Shown here piece after piece: positions 1 through 7,638 of a stretch of 64,000 nucleotides of DNA (within the stretch, counting starts at the first letter, position 1; each line of letters opens with the position of its first letter). The translations under genes were made by a program, and so were the position numbers. The notes below the pieces were generated by a model. It was not told the origin of the DNA. It saw only the letters and a program-made list of their open reading frames with translations, and did not search any database. Origin of the DNA: JBBQCW01 sp038319025 (GTDB taxonomy: Bacteria > Actinomycetota > Thermoleophilia > Solirubrobacterales > Solirubrobacteraceae); the NCBI GenBank assembly GCA_038319025.1, contig JBBQCW010000004.1, positions 1-64,000 on the forward strand, given 5' to 3'.

Positions 1-160
1 TGGCCGGACCCCGTTCTTCGGTCCACCTGCTGTGAGAGCTGGGTGGGTGTAGTAGGCGAACCGTAGGAGTGGCCACGGACAGAAGCTCGCTGTGAGGCGA
101 GCCCGGAGGGCGAGCCGATCGGTGAGCTTCCGTCCGTGCGCGTCGTGTCCGGGGTGCTTC

Positions 161-1036
161 TCATGTGCTGGGTGCCCAGGCGGCCGCGAACACGGCGGGC
201 GCCTTGCGGCCCAGCGCGGAGTGCGGCCTGAGCTGGTTGTAGTCCTCGCGCCAGGCCTCGATCAGGACCTTGGCTTCGGCCAGGCAGGAGAACAGCTCAA
301 GGTTCAACAGCTCGTCGCGTGCGCGGGAGTGGAAGGACTCCACGAACGGGTTTTGCCACGGCGCGCCGGGGTCGATGTAACTGGTGCTCGTGCTCTGGGT
401 CTCACACCAGTCGATCAGGGCGTGCGCGGTCATCTCTGGGCCGTTGTCGCAGCGGATGTGCGCAGGGGCGCCACGCGTCGCTACCAGCCGGCCGAGCACC
501 GCGACGGTCTGATCGGCGCTGATGCTGCGTGCTGTGTGCATGACCAGCGCCTCGCGCGTGAACTCATCAACGACGTTCAGCAGCTTCAGCATGTGCCCGT
601 CAGCGGTCTGATCAAACTGGAAGTCAAACGCCCACACATGATTCGGGCGCTCGGCGCGCAAACGCCCCCCTGGCGCGGTCGAGGCCCCCAGCCGCCGGCG
701 CTTGCGCGTGCGCTGCGGAACCCGCAGACCCTCCTCGCGCCACAGGCGCTGAACTCGCTTACGGTTGATCTGCCAGCCCTGCTCCTGCAGGTGGGTGTGC
801 GCTTGACGGTAGCCCCACCGCGGCCGCGACGCCGAGAACGCGCGCAACTCGCCGCGCAACGCCTCATCGTCTGGCGCGGGCGTCGGCTCGCGCCGCTGCG
901 TGGATCGATGCTGACCGGTGACCTGACAGGCCCAGCGCTCGGAAACGCCGAGGCGGTCGCAAAGCATCGCGACCGCCTGACGCCGACGGGCTGGGCTCAC
1001 CAGTTTCCCTTCGCGACCTCCCGCAGCGCCTGACAC
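161..1036 (-). CDS. IS3-family transposase OrfB (DDE integrase core)
   Basis: This is the catalytic half of the transposase. After an N-terminal HTH_21-like region it has an rve/RNase H-fold core with the expected acidic triad: Asp in VWAFDFQFD, Asp in IRCDNGPE and Glu in NPFVESFHSR, the last followed by the family's conserved R/K region. Its length of 291 aa is typical. The real product is probably an OrfAB fusion made by -1 frameshifting at 1003-1009, because the frame is open upstream of the ATG at 1036 and joins OrfA smoothly at the GKLVSP residues. No internal stop is seen, so the enzyme may be active. Confidence 0.9.
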   Translation of the reverse strand: MSGAAGGREGKLVSPARRRQAVAMLCDRLGVSERWACQVTGQHRSTQRREPTPAPDDEALRGELRAFSASRPRWGYRQAHTHLQEQGWQINRKRVQRLWREEGLRVPQRTRKRRRLGASTAPGGRLRAERPNHVWAFDFQFDQTADGHMLKLLNVVDEFTREALVMHTARSISADQTVAVLGRLVATRGAPAHIRCDNGPEMTAHALIDWCETQSTSTSYIDPGAPWQNPFVESFHSRARDELLNLELFSCLAEAKVLIEAWREDYNQLRPHSALGRKAPAVFAAAWAPST

Positions 1037-1275
1037 TGCAACGCCTGGTCGGCCACGATCATCTTCAACCGGCCGTTCTCACGCTCAAGCGCCTTCAACC
1101 GCTTCGCATCGTCGCCCTTCATCCCGCCGTACTGATTACGCCAGCGGTGATACGTGTTCTCCGAAACGCCGAGCTCCTTGGCGACCTCAGCGATCGTCTT
1201 CTGCTCGGCCAACATCCGGTCAGCATCACGCAACTTGCGAATGACCTGCTCCGGCGTATGCCTCGTCCTCTTCAT
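997..1275 (-). CDS. IS3-family transposase OrfA (HTH)
   Basis: This 92-aa protein has the IS3 OrfA HTH_Tnp_1 fold: an N-terminal MKRTRHTPEQVIRKLRDAD helix, the recognition region VAKELGVSENTYHRWRNQYGG, then a leucine-zipper-like coiled coil (LKALERENGRLKMIV) used for multimerisation. It binds the terminal inverted repeats. The ATG at 1275 is preferred over an upstream in-frame start at 1329 because an AAGGACG ribosome-binding sequence lies just before it and the family starts here. It overlaps OrfB by 40 nt, the usual frameshift arrangement. Confidence 0.88.
   Translation of the reverse strand: MKRTRHTPEQVIRKLRDADRMLAEQKTIAEVAKELGVSENTYHRWRNQYGGMKGDDAKRLKALERENGRLKMIVADQALQCQALREVAKGNW
1003..1009 (-). 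promoter_or_regulatory. Programmed -1 frameshift heptamer of the IS
   Basis: On the minus strand the OrfA frame reads G GGA AAC, a perfect X XXY YYZ slippery heptamer, two codons before the OrfA stop (TGG TGA). Slipping back by one gives GGG AAA CTG GTG, which continues exactly into the OrfB frame (G K L V). This is the known route to the OrfAB transposase in IS3 elements. Confidence 0.8.
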
Positions 1276-1392
1276 CGTGATCGTCCTTACTCGCCCATTC
1301 TCGCGGGCGCATAGAACTCTCACAAGCACCGGACCGAACCACAGGGATCACGCCAGCCCAGCTTACGATACTTGGAAAGGGCTGTAGCAACC

Positions 1393-1818
1393 ATGTTTTC
1401 CGCTACGCCGTTCTACGATCCGTCGCTCCCCTGGACGGGGCGCGCCGAGGAGTTCCGCGCTGCCCGGTCTGGGACGGCGCTCGTAACCGAGCTGGGAAGA
1501 AACTACGACCGCTACCACGATCAGATGGCGGACCGACTTCGGGAAGTCGGACGGCCGTTGCCAGAGCAGTTCGACAGCCTTGGGCAGTACTTGGACGCGT
1601 GGGCTGAGGTGCAGGGGATCGTAGTCAGCGAGCATTTGCTTCGCGTCGCGCGAGCATTGGCTACCGGAACTACGCCCCCCACATTGGCCAGTTCCGCGTT
1701 GATCGTTGACCAGGATGAACACCTGATACACGTTGATCTAGCCCCTCCGCAGCTCTCGCCGCCGGCGCAGAACGCAACTCCGAGGCACGGCGCAACTTCC
1801 TCACCCCAGGAGGGTTAG
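1393..1818 (+). CDS. Hypothetical protein, 141 aa
   Basis: I do not recognise this protein. It is soluble, with a mixed charged helical N-terminal two-thirds (TELGRNYDRYHDQMADRLREVG region) and a proline-rich C-terminal tail. The ATG at 1393 is chosen over an in-frame TTG at 1372 because a GGAAAGGG sequence lies about ten bases upstream. The IS right end (1355) is only 37 bp before the start, so the native promoter may have been displaced. It is followed after 9 bp by the secreted protein at 1828, suggesting co-transcription. No domain or catalytic motif is evident. Confidence 0.6.
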   Translation: MFSATPFYDPSLPWTGRAEEFRAARSGTALVTELGRNYDRYHDQMADRLREVGRPLPEQFDSLGQYLDAWAEVQGIVVSEHLLRVARALATGTTPPTLASSALIVDQDEHLIHVDLAPPQLSPPAQNATPRHGATSSPQEG

Positions 1819-1827
1819 CGAAAGAAG

Positions 1828-2763
1828 ATGCGGCTTTTCTCAGGTACCCGTTTTGCTGCGGCATGTACGTTAGGTGTGGTCATCAGCGTGGTGGGTGTGG
1901 TGATCGGCGCCCAAGAAGGCGTTGCCGTTGCACACGACAGGCTTCCGCCCGTGGTTTCTGTCGGGGAGTTCAGCACCCCCGCTTTCTCCGACGGGAGCTC
2001 ACGGTTTGTGGCCGGTCGGGACTCGGCGTCGATCTTCACCGACGGCTCACCGACGCCGCGAACGGCGCGACTCCCCCCGACCTGCAGGGTCCGCGCGGCG
2101 GCGGCGGCGACCGCGCTGGTCAGCTGTGACGATCCGCAGTCGTCGGGGCTGCGCCCGCAGCTATTGGACCTGCAGACGGGGGTCATCAGACCGATCCCTG
2201 ACCCGCGCCTGTTGACCCTTCCCGCTGACACGTATGGGTTTTCGTCGATGGGCAGTCGGTGGCTGCTGGGATCGGACTGTCAAGGATCGATCTGTGGCGA
2301 CAGTCTACTGGCTGTGGAGTGGCACACCGGGGCAGAGAAGGACGTGAACGCCAACACCGCCCTGTTCGGGCGAATCCCGTCAACCGCGCTCAATACCCCT
2401 GGGTTGACCTCCGCGACAACAACGCCCTATCTCACGGCCACTTCCACCGGCGTCCTGGTCTATCGCCGCCACGGGCATCGACAGCGCACCGTCCGCGGTT
2501 GCCGTAGGTGTGATCAGGCCGCCGTCTCCGGCTGGCATGTGGCCGCTCTACAGCGCTCTCCACTGCTTTCGGACGTGAGCCGTGGCATACCCACCGCTGT
2601 GCTCAGCATCAACATGCGCACTCGGAAGGTCGTGCAGATCCCGATCAGCCGCTTCGGTCCCGGGGCCGGGGTGACGCTTCAGGTGACACGACGGCGTCTG
2701 ATCCTCAGCCTTTACCTGCCCAACGGCCTGGTGTCGGTGAAGACGGTCGCCTGGCCGAACTAG
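1828..2763 (+). CDS. Putative exported protein, 311 aa, unknown function
   Basis: The N-terminus has a short basic stretch (MRLFSGTR) and a hydrophobic core (AAACTLGVVISVVGVVIGAQ), giving a signal peptide or signal anchor. The rest is polar and rich in short beta-like segments. Two cysteine pairs (GSDCQGSICGD and RGCRRCD) suggest disulfides in an extracytoplasmic fold. The spacing of repeated segments is loosely propeller-like, but I cannot assign a family. AAAGAAG lies just before the ATG. The gene follows the hypothetical gene at 1393 by 9 bp, probably in one transcript. Confidence 0.6.
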   Translation: MRLFSGTRFAAACTLGVVISVVGVVIGAQEGVAVAHDRLPPVVSVGEFSTPAFSDGSSRFVAGRDSASIFTDGSPTPRTARLPPTCRVRAAAAATALVSCDDPQSSGLRPQLLDLQTGVIRPIPDPRLLTLPADTYGFSSMGSRWLLGSDCQGSICGDSLLAVEWHTGAEKDVNANTALFGRIPSTALNTPGLTSATTTPYLTATSTGVLVYRRHGHRQRTVRGCRRCDQAAVSGWHVAALQRSPLLSDVSRGIPTAVLSINMRTRKVVQIPISRFGPGAGVTLQVTRRRLILSLYLPNGLVSVKTVAWPN

Positions 2764-2809
2764 ACGGCCCGCACCACGGATAGAGGCCAGTGGTGCTTGG
2801 TGGCGTGAG

Positions 2810-3235
2810 TTGGCCGCTCGCCGCCCCGAGGTCGAAGCGGTACCGTGCGGCTACGCGCTCCCCACCAGCCGGCTGACCTACGCCGACGTGATGGCGACGG
2901 TCGTAGCGTTACTGGCCGTGGGTGGGGTCTCAAGGGCGGCGGTCTCACTGCCCCGCAAGCCCGTCGGGACGAAGCAGCTCAAGCGCCATGCGGTAACGGG
3001 CGTCAAGGTGAGAACGGCTCGCTGACCGCGGCCGACCTGCGCAAGGGGACGCTGCTGGCGGGACCCGCCGGGCCGGCAGCAGCGGCGTCGTGGGGCCGGG
3101 GAACACCGTCCCCGCTGGAGTCGGGTCCAGCAATGGCACGGTGGCGCGTCGCCCGACGAAGGCGGTGGCGCCGAGCCCGGATTACCTGGGGGACCCGGGG
3201 CGCCGGTCGACCCGGCAGCTCCGGCCGGCGGACGA
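2810..3235 (+). pseudogene. Remnant of a collagen-like surface protein with frameshifts
   Basis: The first frame (2810-3025) reads LTYADVMATVVALLAVGG then LPRKPVGTKQLKRHAVTGVKV. This is the leader and linker of a large family of collagen-like exported proteins seen in Thermoleophilia. It stops prematurely at 3025. The expected continuation (NGSLTAADLRKGTLLAGPAGPA) is present in another frame from about 3016, as if one A were lost in GTG-AAG-AAC. Further on, 3178-3230 in the third frame reads a GXY tract (PGLPGGPGAPVDPAAPAGG). At least two frame changes are therefore needed, and no intact product is possible. The start codon is uncertain. Confidence 0.65.
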
Positions 3236-3396
3236 TGAGTTGCTTCAACTCAGGCTGGCCGAGTGGGCTGTTGGCAAGGTCACCGATGTCGAACGCGCCC
3301 ATTGGTGCAAAGTCTTGCGCGCATGCCGGTCGTGTTCCAGAGCCGCATTGCGTCGGATGCGTGTCCGTCCGCCGTTGTTGCTGCCATTCTCGGCGC

Positions 3397-3612
3397 GTGA
3401 CCGCCGCAGCAAATTTTGGGAGCCCGGCTGAGCATGAAAGCGACATCGTGCGCGACGTCGTTCGGCTGCCCGAATACGTGTTGGCCGCGCTTGGGGGGTC
3501 AGTTCTCGCGGTCGTGATTGACCGCACGGCGAGACATCCTCGGAGTAGCGACGTCCCGTCGCTGCCAGACGGCGGTAGTGACGGCGGCCGTTCAGGGATT
3601 TCGATCGATTAG
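3397..3612 (+). CDS. Small hypothetical protein, 71 aa
   Basis: This is a possible short gene from GTG at 3397, ending with TAG immediately before the next start. Residues about 28-42 (VLAALGGSVLAVVID) are hydrophobic enough for one membrane-associated segment, and the tail is polar with Gly/Ser/Asp. The same frame is open upstream from 2845, but that part belongs to the decayed collagen-like gene. I do not recognise the protein. It may equally be non-coding sequence in a degraded region; the only positional support is that it directly abuts the next gene. Confidence 0.3.
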   Translation: MTAAANFGSPAEHESDIVRDVVRLPEYVLAALGGSVLAVVIDRTARHPRSSDVPSLPDGGSDGGRSGISID

Positions 3613-3618
3613 GTGGGG

Positions 3619-4084
3619 ATGGCTGTGGTGAGCCGCGGATACGAGCTTGAGGCAAACGCCATGACTCGTGTTGTGCTGGAGCTCCTGATCGCGACGCGTG
3701 ATGTGCTCGCGGACGCATCAGGTGCGGAAGCTGAGCGGTGGGTTCGGCGAGTAATGGGCAAGGGCATCACGGCTCGCGTCGACGGTGCGATACCTGAGAC
3801 GGCCGGACGCTACGGTTCGCTCTCGCGCACGGTGACCTACGGGCACTGATGGGCTCATCGACGGTCCGAAAGAGGCCGATCGGGCAATCGCGTCGGGGCC
3901 TGAGAGTTCGGATCGCACCGCGGCGATCCTGCAGGGCTACGCGCTAGCGGCACGTGAGTTTGCGCGTTCGGTGCAGCACGTCTCGGGCGTCGCGCATCCC
4001 GAAACCGCTGGCCTGGCCGTCACTTTGGAGGCAAACGTCGAGGGCTTCTCCCGGTCGCACGATTGGTCGCGCGGCCCCGAGTAG
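3619..4084 (+). pseudogene. Hypothetical gene interrupted by a one-base frameshift
   Basis: The first frame gives 76-78 aa (start ATG 3619, or GTG 3613) rich in helix-forming residues, and ends at TGA 3847. A second frame is open from 3836 to TAG 4084. It reads as a good protein: GLIDGPKEADRAIASG, then a helical QGYALAAREFARSVQHVSG segment. Removing one G from the GGG at 3841-3843 joins the two as VTYG-TDGLIDG. The restored protein would be about 154 aa. The cause is either real inactivation or a sequencing error in a G run. I do not recognise the family. Confidence 0.5.
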
Positions 4085-4366
4085 CCGGCCGGTGTTGTCA
4101 CCGGGTTCCGGCTGTCCCGCGATCTGTCCTGTGTCGGGACGGGTCGTGTGCCGGCCCGGCCTCTCGCACCGCGGAATGGCGCGGCTTTCGCGTGCCCGAC
4201 CACCCGTACCCACCGTCCAACAAGTTGGAGGTGAGTTCGGATGGTCGGGAACGCTTCAGGGACTGGGTCCTGCGAGAGGCCGGGCGGGAGCTTGAGGGAG
4301 GACTGAGGTGGAGTGCGGGAGGAGGAAGGGAGACGGAGGGGTGGTGGGGGCGAGCCTTGACGGGGT
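4085..4366. other. Intergenic stretch, purine-rich on its right half
   Basis: No convincing gene is visible in these 282 bases. From about 4250 the plus strand becomes strongly G/A-rich, with several GGG and GAGG runs. The bias continues into the first codons of the next gene, where a G-quadruplex pattern occurs. Confidence 0.5.
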
Positions 4367-5146
4367 ATGAGCGAGCATGAGGAGCGGGTGTGGGCGAGTC
4401 GGGGGAGTCGGGGGAGGGTGGAGGGCAGGCGGGACGGTGAAGTGCTGGCGTGGGTGGCGAGGTTTCGGTTCGTGACGGTCGAGGTGCTGGCGGAACGGTT
4501 CGGGGTGAGTGTGCGGCGGGCGAATTCGCGGGTGAGCGCGTTGACGGCGGCGGGAATGCTGGAGTGCCGGCAGGACGTTCGCGGGCAGCGGCGGGCGGTG
4601 TTCATCTCGCGTCGAGGTGCAGCCGAGCTGGGGCTCGCGACCCGGCGGCCGCCACGCCCGGAAATTCAGCGCACGCACGAGCTGGCGATCGTTCGTCTGG
4701 CCGCGCAGATCGAGGTGGCCGACCCAGACGCGGTGCTGCTGACCGAGCGCGAGTGCCGTCTCATCGAGCGGGAGACGGGACGCGCGTGCAGTGTGGAGGT
4801 CATCGACCGACACGGCCAGCGCGGTCATCGGTGGCCGGACCTAGTCATCGACGAGCCGGGCAACCGTGTTGCGATCGAGATTGAGATCGCAGCGAAGACG
4901 ACTGACCGGCTGCGGCGCATCGTCTCTGCCTATGCTGATGGTGGCGTATTCGACGAGGCCCGGCTCCTGGTGGCCACCGCGCCGTTGGGGCTGAGGATCG
5001 AGCGGCTGTGCCGGGCGGCGACGAGGTACTCGGATCTGCTCGCCCTGGAGTCGACGCGACTGGTCGTGGCATCGTGGCCCGGGGCTCCCGCGGATGAGCG
5101 GATGCGCATTGACGCTGCGCTCGCTGGCGTTCAAGCCATCGGTTGA
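4367..5146 (+). CDS. Replication-relaxation-like protein (wHTH plus nuclease-like fold), 259 aa
   Basis: Residues about 24-85 form a winged helix (VLAWVARFRFVTVEVLAERFG, then SVRRANSRVSALTAAGML). Residues about 150-210 contain RWPDLVIDEPGNRVAIEIEI followed by AAKTTDRLRRIVSAY. The spacing of PD, ExE and K recalls the PD-(D/E)XK-type core found in the replication-relaxation family (PF13814-like) of actinobacterial plasmids and integrative elements. The family is thought to act in DNA processing of mobile elements, so the position between an IS and an integrase fits. The start codons lie in a purine-rich, G-quadruplex-forming stretch. The family assignment is by motif style; the nuclease activity is inference. 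Confidence 0.6.
   Translation: MSEHEERVWASRGSRGRVEGRRDGEVLAWVARFRFVTVEVLAERFGVSVRRANSRVSALTAAGMLECRQDVRGQRRAVFISRRGAAELGLATRRPPRPEIQRTHELAIVRLAAQIEVADPDAVLLTERECRLIERETGRACSVEVIDRHGQRGHRWPDLVIDEPGNRVAIEIEIAAKTTDRLRRIVSAYADGGVFDEARLLVATAPLGLRIERLCRAATRYSDLLALESTRLVVASWPGAPADERMRIDAALAGVQAIG
4401..4425 (+). other. G-quadruplex-forming motif
   Basis: On the plus strand four G runs occur: 4401-4405, 4410-4414, 4416-4418 and 4423-4425, with loops of 4, 1 and 4 bases. This meets the usual G3+N1-7 rule. A second looser series lies at 4317-4350. The motif is inside codons about 12-20 of the gene at 4367, close to its translation start. Confidence 0.5.
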
Positions 5147-5408
5147 GCCGGCTCGGTCGACCGGGTGCTGGTCGGCCCGGGCGTGTGCGCTCGTGCTAGC
5201 AACCTTGCTAGCAACACAGCCAGCACCAGAGTCAGCACCCCAGCTCGCAAGCGTCCGCGCGAGCAACGCCGCCAGCAGCCTCGACATCGACGCTTACGGC
5301 GGCTGGTTAGGGAGGAGCGGGCCGGACGCACGCGCCGGATCCGCGGCTGGATCGCGCCGTGTTGTTCATGGCAAACGGACCGACCAGTGAGGAAGTCCCG
5401 ACGGGCGG
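5147..5408. promoter_or_regulatory. Leader region with two phased palindromes upstream of the excisionase-integrase pair
   Basis: No convincing gene is seen here; short frames run through but look compositional. The notable content is TGCTAGCA at 5194-5201 and the perfect 10-bp palindrome TTGCTAGCAA at 5205-5214. Their centres are 12 bp apart, so they lie on nearly the same helix face. Such paired sites are typical of repressor or excisionase binding. They lie about 200 bp upstream of the HTH gene at 5409, which could be the protein that binds them (inference). Confidence 0.45.
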
Positions 5409-5768
5409 GTGGGGCCCGTGACGCTCGATCCCGAAGACGTCGAAGCGGTCGCCGCACGCGTCGCCGAGCTCCTTGCCGCGCAGCCGACCACACGTGGCGG
5501 GACCAGGTTGGTCTCGGCCGCCGACGCGGCACGAGCGCTCGGTGTCAGCCGGGAGTGGGTCTACGCGCACGTCGACGAGCTCGGAGGTATCCGGCTCGGT
5601 CCGGTGGGCCCCGGGCGCCGCCCGCCGGTGCGGTTTGACCTTGATCGCGCCCTGGCCGCCTTCCGCGCGGTCCACGCGCCGGCGCCGCGGGTCGCCCGTA
5701 AGCCGTCCGGGCGGGCGTCCAAACCGGAACATGTGACAACTCTCATCGACTACGACGGCGCGGCGTAA
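5409..5768 (+). CDS. Excisionase-like HTH DNA-binding protein, 119 aa
   Basis: Residues about 32-80 carry a MerR/excisionase-type HTH (VSAADAARALGVSREWVYAH) followed by a wing-like turn and a basic GPGRRPPVRFDLDRAL segment, as in HTH_17 proteins. The N-terminal 30 residues form a short helix and the C-terminal tail is basic and unstructured. It ends 33 bp before the integrase start and so probably forms one transcript with it. The expected role is recombination directionality or control of integration. GTG 5409 and GTG 5418 are both possible starts. Function is inferred from fold and position. Confidence 0.65.
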   Translation: MGPVTLDPEDVEAVAARVAELLAAQPTTRGGTRLVSAADAARALGVSREWVYAHVDELGGIRLGPVGPGRRPPVRFDLDRALAAFRAVHAPAPRVARKPSGRASKPEHVTTLIDYDGAA

Positions 5769-5801
5769 GATCGAGCGCCGGATGGGAAAGACGGAACGCA
5801 C

Positions 5802-7294
5802 GTGAGTCGGCCGGCCAAGGGGACGCTTGAGGCGCGGACGCTCTCGGACGGTACGGCCGTCTACTCGCTGCGCTTCCTTGTCGACGGCGTCCGCGAGCGG
5901 CAGACACTCCACGAGGCGCGCGGATGCTCCTGCGGCTGTGGGGGCGGGTGGACGGAAGGCGCCGCCCGCGTCGAGCTGGAGAACGTGCTGGCCCGGGTGC
6001 GTGCCGGCGTGTGGACCCGGCGGGCGCTGCCCAGCCCGGCCCACACTCCGGGACGTACACCGACGTTCCACGAGTACGCCTCGTGGTGGCTGCAGGCGAA
6101 GACCGAGCCATCGGCCGGCAGCCGCTGCGCGAGAGCACCCGCGCTGACTACCTCTGGCGCCTGCGCCGGCACCTGCTGCCGTTCTTCGGGCGCTACCGCC
6201 TCGACGAGATCGACAAGGCCCTGTGCCTTGAGTTCAAGGCCAGCAAGCTCCGCGAGGCGGACGAGCTGCGCAAGCTCGAAACGCGCGGCGCGACCGTGCG
6301 CGACCCGGTCACGAACCGGCGACGCGTCCCGATCGAGATGTCGTCACTCAAGAAACTCATCGGCACGCTCGCCTCGATCCTCGACGAGGCCGTCGAGGAC
6401 GAGCACCTGGTCGCCAACCCCGCCCGGTCGCGGCGCATGAAGGTCGCTGTTCCCGCCCCGTCCCGGACCTTCCTGGAGATCGACGAGCTGGTCGCGCTGA
6501 TCGACGCCGCCAGTGGGCAGGACGCGCCCCGCAGCGTCGGGGTCGGCTCGCGAGCGGTCGGCGCCACCCGTTCCAATGTCGCCCGCCTCATGGCCGAGGG
6601 GATGACGCCCGCCCAGATCTCCGGTCAGCTCGGCATCGCCCGGTCGACCGTGAGCTACCACGCCCAGGGTCTCGTCGGTGGACGGCACAGCCCGTACATC
6701 GGGCGGCGCGTCGTCGTGGCCACGCTCGGCCTCAGCGGCGTTCGCGCCAGCGAGCTGTGCGACCTGCGGATCGGGCATCTGCGCCTGCACGATCCCGACG
6801 GCGCCCGTTTCCAGATCCCTGGCGCGAAGACGGCGGCCGGCGTGCGCGTGGTGGAGATGAGCCCGGACCTGCTCGCCGAGTGGCGGCTGCATCTCGACCG
6901 GCTACGGCGAGCTGGCCGCTCACTCGAGCCCGACGCCTGGGCGATCCCCAACCGCAATGGCGGGCGGATGTGCCGGCAGCGCGTCGGCGAGATCGTGCGC
7001 GAGGCCGCCGCGGGCGCCAGCGCGACCCTCACCAAGGAGGGGCGCCCGCCGCTGCCGCATACGACTCCGCACAGCCTGCGTCGGACCTACATCTCCATCG
7101 CCCTCCTCGCCAACAACTTCGACGTCCTCTGGGTGATGAACCAGGTCGGCCACAGCGACTCGAAGATGACGATGGACGTCTACGCGCAGCTCCAGCAACG
7201 CGTCAAACGGGACCACGGAAAGGCGTTTGACGCGCTGATCCAGCAGGCCCGCGCGCAGGTCCATGACGCCAAGCGCCCCTCAGCCGTCGCCTAG
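5802..7294 (+). pseudogene. Tyrosine integrase with internal HTH insertion, frameshifted near its N-terminus
   Basis: The gene starts at GTG 5802. Frame one covers the N-terminal AP2-like part and the start of the SAM-like core-binding domain (TFHEYASWWLQAKTE). At about 6101-6112 the reading moves to the frame that runs to 7294 (ESTRADYLWRLRRHLLPFFG onward). The catalytic set is complete there: Arg in SGVRASEL (about 6743), Lys in GAKTAAGVRVV, HSLRRT (about 7070), and GHSDSKMTMDVYAQ with the nucleophilic Tyr. Unusually, about 55 residues with an HTH (ISGQLGIARSTVSYHAQ, nt about 6560-6670) are inserted before the catalytic Arg. It adjoins tRNA-Phe, the likely attachment site. The frameshift may be real decay or a sequencing error. 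Confidence 0.8.
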
Positions 7295-7327
7295 TACTGC
7301 GACCAAACGAGCAGAAACAAGGGGGGT

Positions 7328-7349
7328 TTAGGCCACGCATTAGGCCACG
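7328..7349 (+). repeat. Paired direct repeats, probable integrase arm sites
   Basis: TTAGGCCACG occurs twice, at 7328-7337 and 7340-7349, spaced 12 bp start to start. The pair lies between the integrase stop and tRNA-Phe, where arm-type binding sites of tyrosine integrases are expected. Function is inferred from position and phasing. Confidence 0.5.
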
Positions 7350-7400
7350 AGTCCCGATTTGAGGCGCGTTGCCGCTCAAAACGCCTCCGGGCAAAGGGCC

Positions 7401-7422
7401 AAAAACCTGCCGATTTGCAGGT
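7401..7422 (-). terminator. Intrinsic terminator of tRNA-Phe
   Basis: On the minus strand ACCTGC, a six-base loop AAATCG and GCAGGT form a perfect 6-bp stem, followed directly by further T residues (five Ts in a row counting the last stem base). It lies 11 bp beyond the tRNA 3' end and points the right way. Confidence 0.7.
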
Positions 7423-7433
7423 ACTTCTGACGA

Positions 7434-7506
7434 TGGCGAGTCCCGGACTCGAACCGGGGACACCACGATTTTCAGTCGTGTGCTCTACCAACTGAGCTAA
7501 CTCGCC
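7434..7506 (-). tRNA. tRNA-Phe (anticodon GAA)
   Basis: The minus-strand cloverleaf is complete. The acceptor stem GGCGAGT pairs with ACTCGCC, followed by discriminator A. The D arm is GCTCAGTTGGTAGAGC. The anticodon stem CACGA/TCGTG closes the loop CTGAAAA with anticodon GAA, and the T arm contains GGTTCGAACC. CCA is not encoded. The integrase gene lies just beyond the 3' end, the usual arrangement for integration into a tRNA gene. Confidence 0.97.
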
Positions 7507-7638
7507 GAGGACGTGGAGGGTACCGAGCGCCGCCGGGCCTGCGTCGGGCGGTGACGAACGCCGGCGGGGACCTACCCGTGGATCGCCCGGGCCTGCCAGG
7601 ATCTGGCGCGTTGAGACCCCACGAAGTAGGAGCCGTTG

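Larger units (their letters stand above)
1..1355 (-). mobile_element. IS3-family insertion sequence (near complete, left end at window edge)
   Basis: Two overlapping minus-strand frames encode the OrfA/OrfB transposase pair of the IS3 family. Flanking them are imperfect inverted repeats: positions 17-40 and the reverse complement of 1315-1338 match at 17 of 24 positions, sharing TTCGGTCC and TGTGAGAG blocks. The outer ends read TGGC at 1-4 and GCCA at 1352-1355, fitting the TG...CA ends usual for the family. The true left terminus may be exactly at, or just outside, the window edge, so a target-site duplication cannot be tested. The element sits directly upstream of the gene at 1393 and may have separated it from its promoter. 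Confidence 0.85.

Noticed and set aside
1..7434. Left attachment site duplicating the tRNA-Phe 3' end
   Set aside because: I looked for a second copy of the T-arm and acceptor sequence in 1-7300 and found none convincing. It is probably outside the window.
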